DNA from: Acidobacteriota bacterium
GTDB taxonomy: Bacteria > Acidobacteriota > Aminicenantia > JBFLYD01
NCBI GenBank assembly: GCA_040756905.1
Contig: JBFLYD010000043.1
Location: 62,001-126,000 of the forward strand
Length of the DNA stretch: 64,000 nt
Reading direction: 5' to 3'
Made by a program: the position numbers and the translations under genes. A model generated the notes under the pieces. It saw only the letters and a program-made list of their open reading frames with translations, did no database searches and had not been told where the DNA came from. This document shows positions 16,699 to 25,735 of this stretch, piece after piece. Each line of letters begins with the position of its first letter. Within the stretch, counting starts at the first letter, position 1.

Positions 16699-18375
16699 TT
16701 ATATCACTCCTGACTTTAATTTCTTTAAAAACTTCATCACATTGTTTCTTCCCCGCCCAAAGTAGTTATATAACTTTGAATATTCTTTGAATAGCCTTTT
16801 ATACATTCTATGATTTTCCTTATCAGGAACATAAACTGTATCTTTTAATCCTGCCATTTTTTCTGCAGCTTCAAAAATACTCTCATACCCACCATTTTCC
16901 TTACCTGCTGCTACTGCTCCGAACATGGCAGCTCCCAATGCTGAAGTTTCGCTCGATTTTGCCATTTTTATCTTCCTTCCTGTCACATCTGAAAATATCT
17001 GCATCAACAATGAGTTCTTTTCAGCAAGACCTCCACATGCATACAATTCTTTAACTTCAACGCCCTTTTTCTCAAAAGCATCGATTATTATGTTTGTTCC
17101 AAAAGCTATTGATTCGATAAGAGCATGATAAATTTCTTCAGGCTTTGTTCCAATTGTAGCACCAATGAGCAATCCTGTTAAGTCACCATCAACAAGTATT
17201 GACCTATTTCCATTCCACCAGTCAAGAGCCAAAAGTCCGCTCTGACCTGCTCTTAAATTTGAAGCCTTTTCCTGAAGAAGACTGTATAAATCTACTCCTT
17301 TTTCTTTTGCCTCATTTTCATAAAAAGAGGGAACACAATTTCTCACAAACCATGCTAAAATATCTCCTGCTCCTGCCTGTCCAGCTTCATAACCATAGTA
17401 CCCAGGAATTATTCCATCCTCCACAACACCGCTTATTCCCTCTACAATTTTCTTCTCCTTTCCAAGAATCATATGGCAGATTGATGTTCCCACAATCATT
17501 AACATTTTTCCCTCTTCCGCTATTGTTGAAGCTGGGACACAAACATGAGCATCCACATTTCCCACAGAAACGGGTGTTCCCTTTTTCAGCTGTGTTATTT
17601 CTGCCATCTCTTTAGTAAGTCCACCTGCTTTTTCTCCAGGAGGATATATGTCAGACCTTAATTTTTCCTCAACAACTTTTTCCAATCGAGGGTCAAGGGC
17701 TCTGAAAAAATCTTTACTTGGGTATCCAATTCCTTTTTGCCATATTGCTTTATAGCCGGCTGAACATGAATTTCTCTTTTCACTTCCTGTCATCTTTAAA
17801 ACAATCCAGTCAGCTCCCTCGATGAATCTATCAGCGGCATTATAAATTTCAGGCGCCTCGTCGAGAATCTCCATTATTTTTGGAAAAAGCCATTCGGAGG
17901 AGATTTTCCCTCCATATATTTCAAGAAAAGATTCTCCTCTCTGCTTTGCAACAGAATTTAATCTATCCGCTTCATATTGAGCAACATGATGCTTCCATAA
18001 TTTTACCCACGAATGGGGGTTATTTCTGTATTCATCCAGCATACAAAGAGGGATTCCATTTTTATCAACTGGCATCATTGTACAGGAAGTAAAATCAATT
18101 CCTATTCCTATAACATCTTCAGGATTAACGTATCCTTTTTTTAATACATCAGGAATTGCATACTTAATAACATCTAAATAATCCTGAGGGTTTTGAAGAG
18201 CCCAGTCAGGCTTCAATTGAATATTACTGCCCGGGAGAAATCTGTCGATAACTCCATCTTTATAATAATAAACTGAGGTTGCTACTTCATTGCCAGTATC
18301 CACCTCTACAAGCACAGCCCTTCCGGACTCAGTTCCAAAATCAATACCAAGTGAATATTTTTTATTTTTCATCAT
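16699..18375 (-). CDS. araB: Ribulokinase (FGGY family, AraB-like)
   Basis: This 558-residue sugar kinase would phosphorylate L-ribulose to L-ribulose 5-phosphate. The N-terminal [20 protein letters not shown] is the AraB-type phosphate-1 motif. Other supports are [13 protein letters not shown], the [18 protein letters not shown] region and the C-terminal FGGY signature [16 protein letters not shown]. Length agrees with AraB (about 560). No araA, araD or transporter is next to it, so it may serve another pentulose. It is a single minus-strand gene with open space on both sides. Confidence 0.9.
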   Translation of the reverse strand: MMKNKKYSLGIDFGTESGRAVLVEVDTGNEVATSVYYYKDGVIDRFLPGSNIQLKPDWALQNPQDYLDVIKYAIPDVLKKGYVNPEDVIGIGIDFTSCTMMPVDKNGIPLCMLDEYRNNPHSWVKLWKHHVAQYEADRLNSVAKQRGESFLEIYGGKISSEWLFPKIMEILDEAPEIYNAADRFIEGADWIVLKMTGSEKRNSCSAGYKAIWQKGIGYPSKDFFRALDPRLEKVVEEKLRSDIYPPGEKAGGLTKEMAEITQLKKGTPVSVGNVDAHVCVPASTIAEEGKMLMIVGTSICHMILGKEKKIVEGISGVVEDGIIPGYYGYEAGQAGAGDILAWFVRNCVPSFYENEAKEKGVDLYSLLQEKASNLRAGQSGLLALDWWNGNRSILVDGDLTGLLIGATIGTKPEEIYHALIESIAFGTNIIIDAFEKKGVEVKELYACGGLAEKNSLLMQIFSDVTGRKIKMAKSSETSALGAAMFGAVAAGKENGGYESIFEAAEKMAGLKDTVYVPDKENHRMYKRLFKEYSKLYNYFGRGRNNVMKFLKKLKSGVI

Positions 18376-18559
18376 ATTTTTATCTACAAATGTTTTTTAA
18401 GCTCTCGTCCCCTTATAAATCCTCTCCGCTTTAAAAAGTCTATCAACTGAGCTAACCCAAATCAAGAAAAAAATCCGATTATAAATAAAAAATTTACATT
18501 ACTTCGATGGGATGCAAGATCCTGTCTGAAATTAAATCTAAAAAACTAAAGAATAAAAC

Positions 18560-18814
18560 TCAGGAATATTTTATTTTGAACTTTTTTGTGAGTTCTCCTC
18601 CTATTTGTAGTTTTTTTATCAATTTTTTCTTGTGATATAGACTATCGAGAGAGTTGGTTAATGGAAATAGACTGTTCAAAAATTTACAATTTATTGTAAA
18701 TAAATGTTTTCCGGCCCTTTCGCTTTTTTGTCTACCGCAACTTTGATTTTGAGGATTTATTGCGAAGAGCCTGAATTTTACTTGCTTTTCAAATTGCCTT
18801 AACTTTATTTTCAT
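18560..18814 (-). CDS. Small basic hypothetical protein (doubtful)
   Basis: This possible 84-residue protein in the 576-nt gap 18376-18951 starts at the ATG at 18814, because GAGGAG (18822-18827) lies 7 nt upstream. It is very rich in Lys, Phe and Leu with no recognisable motif; it could be a decayed gene or a chance frame. The rest of the gap shows only the inverted repeat and promoter-like sequence near 18899-18944. Confidence 0.25.
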   Translation of the reverse strand: MKIKLRQFEKQVKFRLFAINPQNQSCGRQKSERAGKHLFTINCKFLNSLFPLTNSLDSLYHKKKLIKKLQIGGELTKKFKIKYS

Positions 18815-18898
18815 TTCAAAGCTCCTCATAAAACCCTATTTATTTTTGAACAGCCTCTAAAAGTTATTTAGAAAATATTTTGTCAAGGATATGGAGGC

Positions 18899-18944
18899 TC
18901 TATGTCAAATTATTATTGACATAGATGGAAATGTAGCTTAAAAA
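18899..18944 (+). promoter_or_regulatory. Promoter with overlapping inverted repeat upstream of the DUF362 operon
   Basis: TCTATGTCAA (18899-18908) and TTGACATAGA (18916-18925) form a perfect 10-bp inverted repeat. Its right arm contains a consensus -35 TTGACA (18916-18921). After 17 nt comes TAAAAA (18939-18944), a weak -10. Transcription would begin at or next to the ATG at 18952, and no Shine-Dalgarno is visible, so the mRNA could be leaderless. The palindrome over the -35 looks like a repressor site. Confidence 0.5.
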
Positions 18945-18951
18945 TTATTTT

Positions 18952-19842
18952 ATGAAAGCTAAGGTTGTAATTGTTAGAGCTAAAGGAATTGTTGATACCG
19001 GGAAGATAGATAAAGAGCTTGCGAAAAAAGTTATAGATAAGGGATTGGGTGCCCTTTATGATGAAAAAAGTTCTGTAGAGCCTTTAAGGAAAATCTTTGG
19101 AAGGTCAAAATCAATCGGCATAAAAATAAACACCCTTGCTGGAAAGATGATGTCATCAATTCCAGAGATTCCTTTCGCACTTTCAGATTTAATAATTTCT
19201 TCAGGAAAAAAGGCTGAAAACATAATCGTCTGGGACAGGACAAACGGAGAATTAAAAGATTCAGGTTATAAATTAAACTATTCTGGAAATGAAATAAGAG
19301 TTTTTGGGACAGACACATATGGAGTTGGATATGAAGAGGAACTAACAGAACACAGGAACATAGGAAGTCTTTTTTCAAGGATACAATCGCAGTTAACAGA
19401 CTCTTCGATAAGTCTTGGAATTTTAAAGGACCATGGAATAACAGGAATAACAGGAGGAATGAAAAATTATTATGGAGCAGTGCATAACCCCAATAAATAC
19501 CATGACAATCATGGAAATCCATTTATAGCAGACCTTTTCTCCTGTGATTTGATTAAAAATAAGAATAAAATAATTATCCTCGATGCCCTGAAAGTTCAGT
19601 ACCATCGAGGTCCTTCTTTCCATCCAAAATATTTTGAAATGTATGAATCTCTGATTTTTGGGGAGGATCCTGTGGCAGTGGATTCTGTTGGCTTGAAAAT
19701 TATCGAAGAAATAAGAAAAAAACATGGTCTAAAATCTTTAAAAGAAGAGGATAGAGAACCCTTGTGGTTGAAGACTGCTTCAGATTATGGGTTAGGGGAA
19801 TCTGATTTAAAAAAGATTGAAATCCAGGAAATAAATATTTAA
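18952..19842 (+). CDS. DUF362 domain-containing protein
   Basis: This 296-residue DUF362-family protein carries typical family sequence such as SIGIKINTLAGKMMSSIPEI, a middle LGILKDHGITGITGGMKNYY and HPKYFEMYESLIFGEDPVAVD near the end. The family often sits beside iron-sulfur or radical SAM proteins, but its activity is not established. No ferredoxin-like cysteine cluster is present in this version. The start at 18952 fits the promoter spacing. It is followed after 12 nt by an AmrS-type radical SAM gene, so the two are probably one operon. Confidence 0.85.
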   Translation: MKAKVVIVRAKGIVDTGKIDKELAKKVIDKGLGALYDEKSSVEPLRKIFGRSKSIGIKINTLAGKMMSSIPEIPFALSDLIISSGKKAENIIVWDRTNGELKDSGYKLNYSGNEIRVFGTDTYGVGYEEELTEHRNIGSLFSRIQSQLTDSSISLGILKDHGITGITGGMKNYYGAVHNPNKYHDNHGNPFIADLFSCDLIKNKNKIIILDALKVQYHRGPSFHPKYFEMYESLIFGEDPVAVDSVGLKIIEEIRKKHGLKSLKEEDREPLWLKTASDYGLGESDLKKIEIQEINI

Positions 19843-19854
19843 AATATAATCAGA

Positions 19855-20997
19855 ATGAAAAAATCGGGAAGAAGAAAATTTATCAAAAACCTTTCCTCCT
19901 GCGCTCTCTTGGCATCCATCAACCCAAAATTTCTAAAGAGTCTATTTCCGGAAGATTTATTCTTAAACTCATCATCTGAGCTTTCTTATGTTGAGGCAAA
20001 ATTTTATAAAAAGCTACCAGATAATGAGGTTAAATGTGAAATCTGCCCGAGAGAATGTGTAGTAGGAGATAAAGAAAGAGGATACTGCGGAGTCAGAGAA
20101 AATAAAAAGGGGAAATATTACATTCTTGTGTATGGAAGGCCCTGTGCTTTAAACGTGGATCCAATTGAAAAGAAGCCCTTCTTCCATTTTTTGCCCGGAA
20201 CAGAGGCATTCTCAATAGCAACAGCTGGATGTAATGTAAACTGTAAATTCTGTCAGAACTGGCAGATTTCCCAGGTCAGGCCCGAACAGATAAGAAGCTT
20301 CGATGTATCTCCTGAAGAGATTGTTAAATACGCCAAAAGATATGGAGCTCCTTCGATATCCTATACTTATTCGGAGCCGATTATTTTCTATGAATACATG
20401 TACGATGTCTCACTGATTGCATGGAGAAACGGGATCAGAAATACTGTTGTAACCGGAGGACATATAAACCCTGAGCCTCTGTTAGAGCTAACAAAGGTGG
20501 TTGATGCAATAAAAGTTGACCTTAAAGCTTTTCATGAAAAATTCTTTAAAGAAATAGTTCGGGGAGAATTAAAACCTGTTCTTGAAACAATAAAATTAAT
20601 AAAGAAAAGCGGTAAATGGCTTGAAATTGTCTATCTTGTGATACCAACGCTCAATGATTCTCCTGAGGATATAAGAAAAATGAGTCAGTGGCTTGTTAAA
20701 GAAGTTGGAAATGATGTTCCTATTCATTTTTCAAGATTTTATCCTATGTATCTGATGAAAAATCTTCCACCAACTCCAATTTCAACATTAGAAAAATTAA
20801 GGGATATCACGATAAAAGAAGGGGTTAAATATGTATACATAGGAAATGTTCCCGGGCATGAAGGAGAAAAAACCTTCTGCGAAAAATGTGGACAGATTAT
20901 TGTCGATAGATTTGGATATACAATTAGAAACATAAACATAAAAAATGGAAAATGTAAATTTTGCCTCAGCAAGATTCCAGGCGTTTGGAACATCTAA
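19855..20997 (+). CDS. AmrS-type radical SAM protein with a Tat-like signal
   Basis: This 380-residue radical SAM enzyme belongs to the AmmeMemoRadiSam (AmrS) family. The 4Fe-4S site is Cys126, Cys130 and Cys133 (AGCNVNCKFCQNW). An N-terminal Cys-rich module CEICPRECVVGDKERGYCGV (61-80) precedes it, and a C-terminal zinc-ribbon-like module has Cys pairs in FCEKCG and CKFC. The substrate is unknown. The first 25 residues (SGRRKFIKNLSSCALLAS) read like a twin-arginine signal, which is odd for a radical SAM enzyme. The usual MEMO1 and AMMECR1 partner genes are not next to it. It shares an operon with DUF362 and the methyltransferase-like membrane protein (3-nt gap). Confidence 0.87.
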   Translation: MKKSGRRKFIKNLSSCALLASINPKFLKSLFPEDLFLNSSSELSYVEAKFYKKLPDNEVKCEICPRECVVGDKERGYCGVRENKKGKYYILVYGRPCALNVDPIEKKPFFHFLPGTEAFSIATAGCNVNCKFCQNWQISQVRPEQIRSFDVSPEEIVKYAKRYGAPSISYTYSEPIIFYEYMYDVSLIAWRNGIRNTVVTGGHINPEPLLELTKVVDAIKVDLKAFHEKFFKEIVRGELKPVLETIKLIKKSGKWLEIVYLVIPTLNDSPEDIRKMSQWLVKEVGNDVPIHFSRFYPMYLMKNLPPTPISTLEKLRDITIKEGVKYVYIGNVPGHEGEKTFCEKCGQIIVDRFGYTIRNINIKNGKCKFCLSKIPGVWNI

Positions 20998-21000
20998 AAT

Positions 21001-23148
21001 TTGAAATTAACCACTCAAGAATTATCGCCTTTTTTTCTTGGTTTTTTTAGCCTTGGTTTTCAAATAATCCTCATAAGAGAATTTTCTTCTTCGTTTTATG
21101 GAAATGAGATAATCTTCGGGATATTTCTCTCGTTCTGGCTGTTCTGGGGAGGAGTTGGAGCTCTCTTAGCTGAGAAGATAAAATTTAAAAAACATTTGAT
21201 GGTATTTTTCTACTACATGGTTTTGATTCTGATTGTCTTTGCATTGATAGTCTTAAGGTATTCAAAAATTTTACTCGGGTTTCTTCCTGGAGAAATCCCT
21301 GGTCTTCTTCCCACGATTCTGGTTTCTTTTATTATAAATTTCATTGTCACTCTGCCTTTGGGAATAATTTTTGTTTTAAATGTAGAGTTTCTAAAAGGAA
21401 ATTTAAGCAAAACATACATTCTAGAAAGCCTGGGTTCTGCCGTTTCATGTATCATCATATATTTTCTGATAATCCCTAAATTTTCAAACTGGCAGGGTTT
21501 AACATTTATAGCTATAAGTGGATTAATTTTCCTATCTTCTTTTCTCGAAAAAAAGAGATTTGTAATATCTATAATTTTAATTTCGATATCTCTCGCTTTT
21601 GGATTTTTACTCGATAAAATTACTATGAACCATGCGTGGAACCCCTTCCATCTGGAAAGATACAAGGATACTCTTTATGGAAAAATTGCTGTAATCAAAC
21701 AGAATAGTTCTATATCAGTTTACGAAAATGGGTTGTTCTCTTACACCTATCCGGATAGGGAAGGTGCTGAAGAATCTGTACACTTTATTCTGCTACAGAG
21801 AGAAAACCCAGAAAACCTTCTACTGATAGGTGGAGGAATGGGAGGATCCCTTGAAGAAGCACTCAAATATAAAAATATTGAAATTGATTATGTAGAACTT
21901 GACCCTGAAATTATAAAAATTTCTCTTGATTATTTAGATGAAAAAGAAAAGATTCTGGAAAAAAGAATAAACTATATAACCGGAGATGGAAGGTTTTTTC
22001 TCATAAATTCAGTCAAAAAATGGGATGCAATTATTTTAAACCTCCCAGAACCATCAAATGCTTTAACCAATCGATTTTACACTGAGGAATTTTTTAGAAT
22101 AGTTAAAGAAAGACTAACAGACGATGGAATATTTTCCCTTAAAATACCTTCATCTGAAAATTACATAAGTGAAGAGTTATTAGCTTTTGTTTCAAGTATC
22201 TTCCATACTTTAAAAAGTGTATTCAAAAATGTAGAAATCATTCCAGGTAACACAAACATATTCATCGCTTCGAATAGCTTCATTTCAATTGAACCCGAAT
22301 TTCTAATAAACAGAAAAAACGATCTCGAAATCGAAACCTATTTCTTCAACGCTCCCTACCTTTTTAATAGATTAAGCCCTTTCAGATTAGAGATGTTGAG
22401 CAGTGGAATAGAAAGAGTTAAAAAAATTATAAACAGAGATTTTATGCCCACTTCATATTTTTTAAATTCAATTCTCTGGAGTTCTTTCTACGATGGAATT
22501 GAAAAAGGAATCTTAAAATTCCTTTATTCAAAATCGTCATTCTGGCTAATTGATTTACCAGTGTTATTATTTGCTTCAATTCTGGTTATCAATATGTTCA
22601 GGAAAAAAAATCCATTCCTCCTCCCCATCTGGACAATAGGATTTACGAGTATTTCAGTCGAAATAATAATAATTCTCGCATTTCAGGCTATCTTTGGATA
22701 TTTCTATGGAAAAATTTCTTTGCTGCTCTTCTGTTTTATGGCAGGGCTTTACGTAGGTTCTTTTCTTTGCCATAAAAAAATAAAGATTAAATACACAAAT
22801 TTATTGATGCTCCAATTTTTGATTCTGATATCAATATTCTTTATTATCATATTTCTGAAATTCTCTGGAGAATGGAGTGGAAAATTCAATTCATACTTTT
22901 TTTATTTGATTCTCTTTGTCTTTGGAGTTTATGGAGGCGGGGTATTCGTTATTTCAACAGAATTATATCTGAAAGAAAAGAGAAGGTATGGAATTGGATG
23001 GGCGCTTGACCTCTTTGGCTCCTCCATCGGAGCTCTTCTTATTTCAACGGTTCTTATCCCGCTTTTTGGACTCTTAAAAATAATGGAATACATTTTCATT
23101 TTAAATTCTCTTTCCTTCGGTTATTTGACTCTAAAAAAATTTATTTGA
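21001..23148 (+). CDS. Multi-spanning membrane protein with a spermidine-synthase-like domain
   Basis: This 715-residue protein has hydrophobic segments at the N-terminus (about 7 TM in residues 1-210), then a Rossmann SpeE-like methyltransferase fold domain (about 215-430). That domain has LLLIGGGMGGSLEEALKYKN, the acidic DYVELDPEI and TGDGRFFL. About 6 further TM segments follow. Fused membrane spermidine synthase-like proteins of this kind are common in Acidobacteriota- and Deltaproteobacteria-like genomes; their product is not established. TTG is used as start at 21001. The next gene makes agmatine from arginine, so an aminopropyl transfer to a polyamine is plausible but inferred. Confidence 0.8.
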   Translation: MKLTTQELSPFFLGFFSLGFQIILIREFSSSFYGNEIIFGIFLSFWLFWGGVGALLAEKIKFKKHLMVFFYYMVLILIVFALIVLRYSKILLGFLPGEIPGLLPTILVSFIINFIVTLPLGIIFVLNVEFLKGNLSKTYILESLGSAVSCIIIYFLIIPKFSNWQGLTFIAISGLIFLSSFLEKKRFVISIILISISLAFGFLLDKITMNHAWNPFHLERYKDTLYGKIAVIKQNSSISVYENGLFSYTYPDREGAEESVHFILLQRENPENLLLIGGGMGGSLEEALKYKNIEIDYVELDPEIIKISLDYLDEKEKILEKRINYITGDGRFFLINSVKKWDAIILNLPEPSNALTNRFYTEEFFRIVKERLTDDGIFSLKIPSSENYISEELLAFVSSIFHTLKSVFKNVEIIPGNTNIFIASNSFISIEPEFLINRKNDLEIETYFFNAPYLFNRLSPFRLEMLSSGIERVKKIINRDFMPTSYFLNSILWSSFYDGIEKGILKFLYSKSSFWLIDLPVLLFASILVINMFRKKNPFLLPIWTIGFTSISVEIIIILAFQAIFGYFYGKISLLLFCFMAGLYVGSFLCHKKIKIKYTNLLMLQFLILISIFFIIIFLKFSGEWSGKFNSYFFYLILFVFGVYGGGVFVISTELYLKEKRRYGIGWALDLFGSSIGALLISTVLIPLFGLLKIMEYIFILNSLSFGYLTLKKFI

Positions 23149-23243
23149 AGAGACCTCTTAAAAAACTTTATTTACTTCTTTGTTTAAAATAAATTTGAAA
23201 TAAATTGCAAAATATAATAAATTTTTCCCTTATAATTTGAGAA

Positions 23244-23783
23244 ATGGTTCCTAAGAAATTATTCTTAACAAAAGGAGTTGGCAGGCACAGGGAAAAACTT
23301 GCTTCCTTTGAGGAAGCACTTCGTGATGCCGAAATCGCTCCTTTCAATCTGGTTAAAACCTCTTCGATCTTTCCTCCAAAGTGTGAATTAATATCAAAAC
23401 AAGAAGGAATTAAACTTCTAAAACCAGGTCAAGTCATTTTTTGTATTCTCAGTGAAAATTCTACCAATGAACCCCATAGATTAATTGTAGCCTCAGTAGG
23501 AATTGCCATCCCAAAAAATAAGAATACCTACGGGTATCTTTCAGAACATCATTCTTTTGGTCAGAGAGAGGAAGACGCTGGAGACTACGCTGAGGAATTA
23601 GCTGCATCAATGCTTGCAACCACTCTTGGACTACCCTTTGACCTTGAGAAAAGCTGGGATGAGAAAAAAGGAATTTTCAAAATTTCAGATAAGATTGTTA
23701 CAACACGGAATATCACTCAAAGTGCTGTTGGCAAAAAAGGAGTTTGGACAACAGTAATCGCAGGAGCGATATTTATCTTTTAA
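23244..23783 (+). CDS. Pyruvoyl-dependent arginine decarboxylase
   Basis: This 179-residue proenzyme cleaves itself at a Ser-Ser bond to form the pyruvoyl group. The expected site is Ser40-Ser41 in NLVKTSSIFPPKCEL, equivalent to the Ser52-Ser53 pair known from the Methanocaldococcus jannaschii enzyme. The GYLSEHHSFGQREEDAGDYAEELAASML region is characteristic. It converts arginine to agmatine, the first step to polyamines. It follows the spermidine-synthase-like gene on the same strand after 95 nt. Convergent with the PpiC genes. Confidence 0.92.
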   Translation: MVPKKLFLTKGVGRHREKLASFEEALRDAEIAPFNLVKTSSIFPPKCELISKQEGIKLLKPGQVIFCILSENSTNEPHRLIVASVGIAIPKNKNTYGYLSEHHSFGQREEDAGDYAEELAASMLATTLGLPFDLEKSWDEKKGIFKISDKIVTTRNITQSAVGKKGVWTTVIAGAIFIF

Positions 23784-23788
23784 TCTGA

Positions 23789-24769
23789 CTAATCTATTTT
23801 TTCAAAAGGATTTGGGATAAGAATTTTAATGTATGCTTTCTTTTTGAGGGATTCTATATATTTTCTTAAAGCTGGCATTCTCTTTACTTCCAGTATCTTA
23901 TTATAAATTTCTTCTCTGGTCTCTTCAAATGGTTCCATTCCCTCCTCTTTTTTGCTCTCGAGTTTTATTTTATACCATCCATTTGGAACTTTTATCCATT
24001 GAGTTACATCTCCCACATTTGATGAAAAAATAGCTTCATCAAGGGATTTTTCCATTTCCCCTTTTTTAAAACTCCCAAGGTCTCCACCTTTATCTTTCTC
24101 GGGTCCTTGAGAATACATTGATGCAACATTTTCAAAGCTCTCCTCTTTCAATTTTTCCTCGATCTCCTTTTTTAATGATTCAACATTATCAGAATTCTTC
24201 AAAAATATCCCTTTGACATAAACCTCTGCTGGAATTCTAAATTCAGCCTGATGATTTTTGTAATAATCGAGTAACTCTGCATTTTCCACAATCAATGTAG
24301 TATCAATTCTCTTTCTTATTAATTTTTCCTGCAATATGTTTATTTCCATCTCTTTTTTCCATTCTTCGTATTTAATTCCCTCTCTGCTCATTGCTTCAGC
24401 AAGCTGCCTTTCATTCTCTAAATTGTTCTCCTTCATTATATTGGTGATAATAGATGTCAATTCAGCTTCAAACGTCAAATTCTCCTCTTTAGCCTCCTGA
24501 TAAAGAAGTTTCTTCTCAATTAAATTTACAAGAATCGATTCCCTCGTTTTCTCAATTTCCTTCCTCAGCTCTTCTCCTTGAAATTTCTGAGAGAGAAATA
24601 TTCTGAAATTTATGTCAACTTTTCTTACATCAGATAGCGTAATAATATCATTATTTACAATTGCTACTATCTCATCGATTACTTCAGAGGAAACTAATGT
24701 CGTGAATGTCATAAACACAGGGAAACCCAAGATGATACATAAAATCTCAATAAATTGTATCTTTTTCAT
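23789..24769 (-). CDS. SurA-like periplasmic peptidyl-prolyl isomerase
   Basis: This 326-residue exported protein has an N-terminal signal (about 1-28), a SurA_N-like domain with EIVAIVNNDIITLSDVRKVD, and one PpiC/parvulin domain (about 180-270: YVKGIFLKNSDNVESL then SFKKGEMEKSLDEAIFSSNVGDVT). It likely chaperones outer-membrane proteins. Its start overlaps the stop of the next upstream gene by 4 nt (ATGA), so the two parvulins are translated together. Only one parvulin domain is seen, versus two in E. coli SurA. Confidence 0.85.
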   Translation of the reverse strand: MKKIQFIEILCIILGFPVFMTFTTLVSSEVIDEIVAIVNNDIITLSDVRKVDINFRIFLSQKFQGEELRKEIEKTRESILVNLIEKKLLYQEAKEENLTFEAELTSIITNIMKENNLENERQLAEAMSREGIKYEEWKKEMEINILQEKLIRKRIDTTLIVENAELLDYYKNHQAEFRIPAEVYVKGIFLKNSDNVESLKKEIEEKLKEESFENVASMYSQGPEKDKGGDLGSFKKGEMEKSLDEAIFSSNVGDVTQWIKVPNGWYKIKLESKKEEGMEPFEETREEIYNKILEVKRMPALRKYIESLKKKAYIKILIPNPFEKID

Positions 24770-25698
24770 TCACTTCTCTCATATTCGTAATCAAAAAAAA
24801 GCTTATCTAAATATACTCTATAATTTATCTTTTCTTTTACTTCTTTTAATTTTTGCTGATAAAGCATCGATTCTTTTTCCTGAAGTAATCTTAACCTTAT
24901 TTTTTCTTTTGCTTCATCCAGAGAAACAATCTTCGGAGAAAATCTCTCCTCAACTCTGAGAATGTGATAACCAAAATTTGATTTTACAACAGGACTTATC
25001 TCTCCAACTTTCAGGGAAAAAATAACTCTTTCAAGCTCTTCCGGTAATTCTCCTTTTGCAAAATAACCCATTTCACCACCTCTCTGACTCTCAGGACTTA
25101 TCGACTTATCCTTTGCTATCTTAGCAAACTCAGAAGGAGGGGATTTTTTCAATTTCTGAAGTATTTCTATTGCTTCAGACTCTGAGGAAAGAAGTATCTG
25201 ACTAACTCTAACCCTCTCTAAAAGTTTAAATTTTTCAGGATGAGATTTATAATAATTTTCTATTTCCCCCTCGTCAATTTTGATGTTCTTTTTTATAAAA
25301 TCAGAGACATATTTTTCAATAATATAATTCTCCTCATAAATTTTTTTATATTCTTCCTTGATGCCTTCCTGTTTCAAGAAATAATCCTCATCTTTTCCTA
25401 ACTGAATTTCCATTTTTTTCGCTTCGAAAAGTAAAATTTTTTCATTAACAAACTTGTCAAACAGTCTGCTCAAAACTTTTGGCTGAAGGGTTTTTTCTCC
25501 TTCTTCAAAAATAAAGGAAATATAATCTTTAAAATCTTTATTTGTATAAAAGATTGAATCGATCTTTAAAATAATTTCTCTATCAGAATTTTTTACTTTA
25601 TTAATATTTGGTTTTGTTTCACCCTTTTTTTCTTGATCTTTATTGCATGCAATAAACAAAATAAAAAATATTGTAACAATTGTTAAAAATCTTTTCAT
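24766..25698 (-). CDS. PpiC-domain (parvulin) lipoprotein
   Basis: This 310-residue lipoprotein has the lipobox FILFIACNKD near residue 18, then a helical chaperone region and a parvulin domain (about 160-255: RVSQILLSSESEAIEILQKL and GGEMGYFAKGELPEELERVIF). It resembles PrsA/PpiD-type folding factors. It precedes the SurA-like gene with a 4-nt overlap and follows mfd by 37 nt, so mfd-parvulin-parvulin form one transcription unit. Confidence 0.86.
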   Translation of the reverse strand: MKRFLTIVTIFFILFIACNKDQEKKGETKPNINKVKNSDREIILKIDSIFYTNKDFKDYISFIFEEGEKTLQPKVLSRLFDKFVNEKILLFEAKKMEIQLGKDEDYFLKQEGIKEEYKKIYEENYIIEKYVSDFIKKNIKIDEGEIENYYKSHPEKFKLLERVRVSQILLSSESEAIEILQKLKKSPPSEFAKIAKDKSISPESQRGGEMGYFAKGELPEELERVIFSLKVGEISPVVKSNFGYHILRVEERFSPKIVSLDEAKEKIRLRLLQEKESMLYQQKLKEVKEKINYRVYLDKLFFDYEYERSE

Positions 25699-25735
25699 TT
25701 CCTGCTTACCTTTAGCAGAAAATTCTATCCGATAA

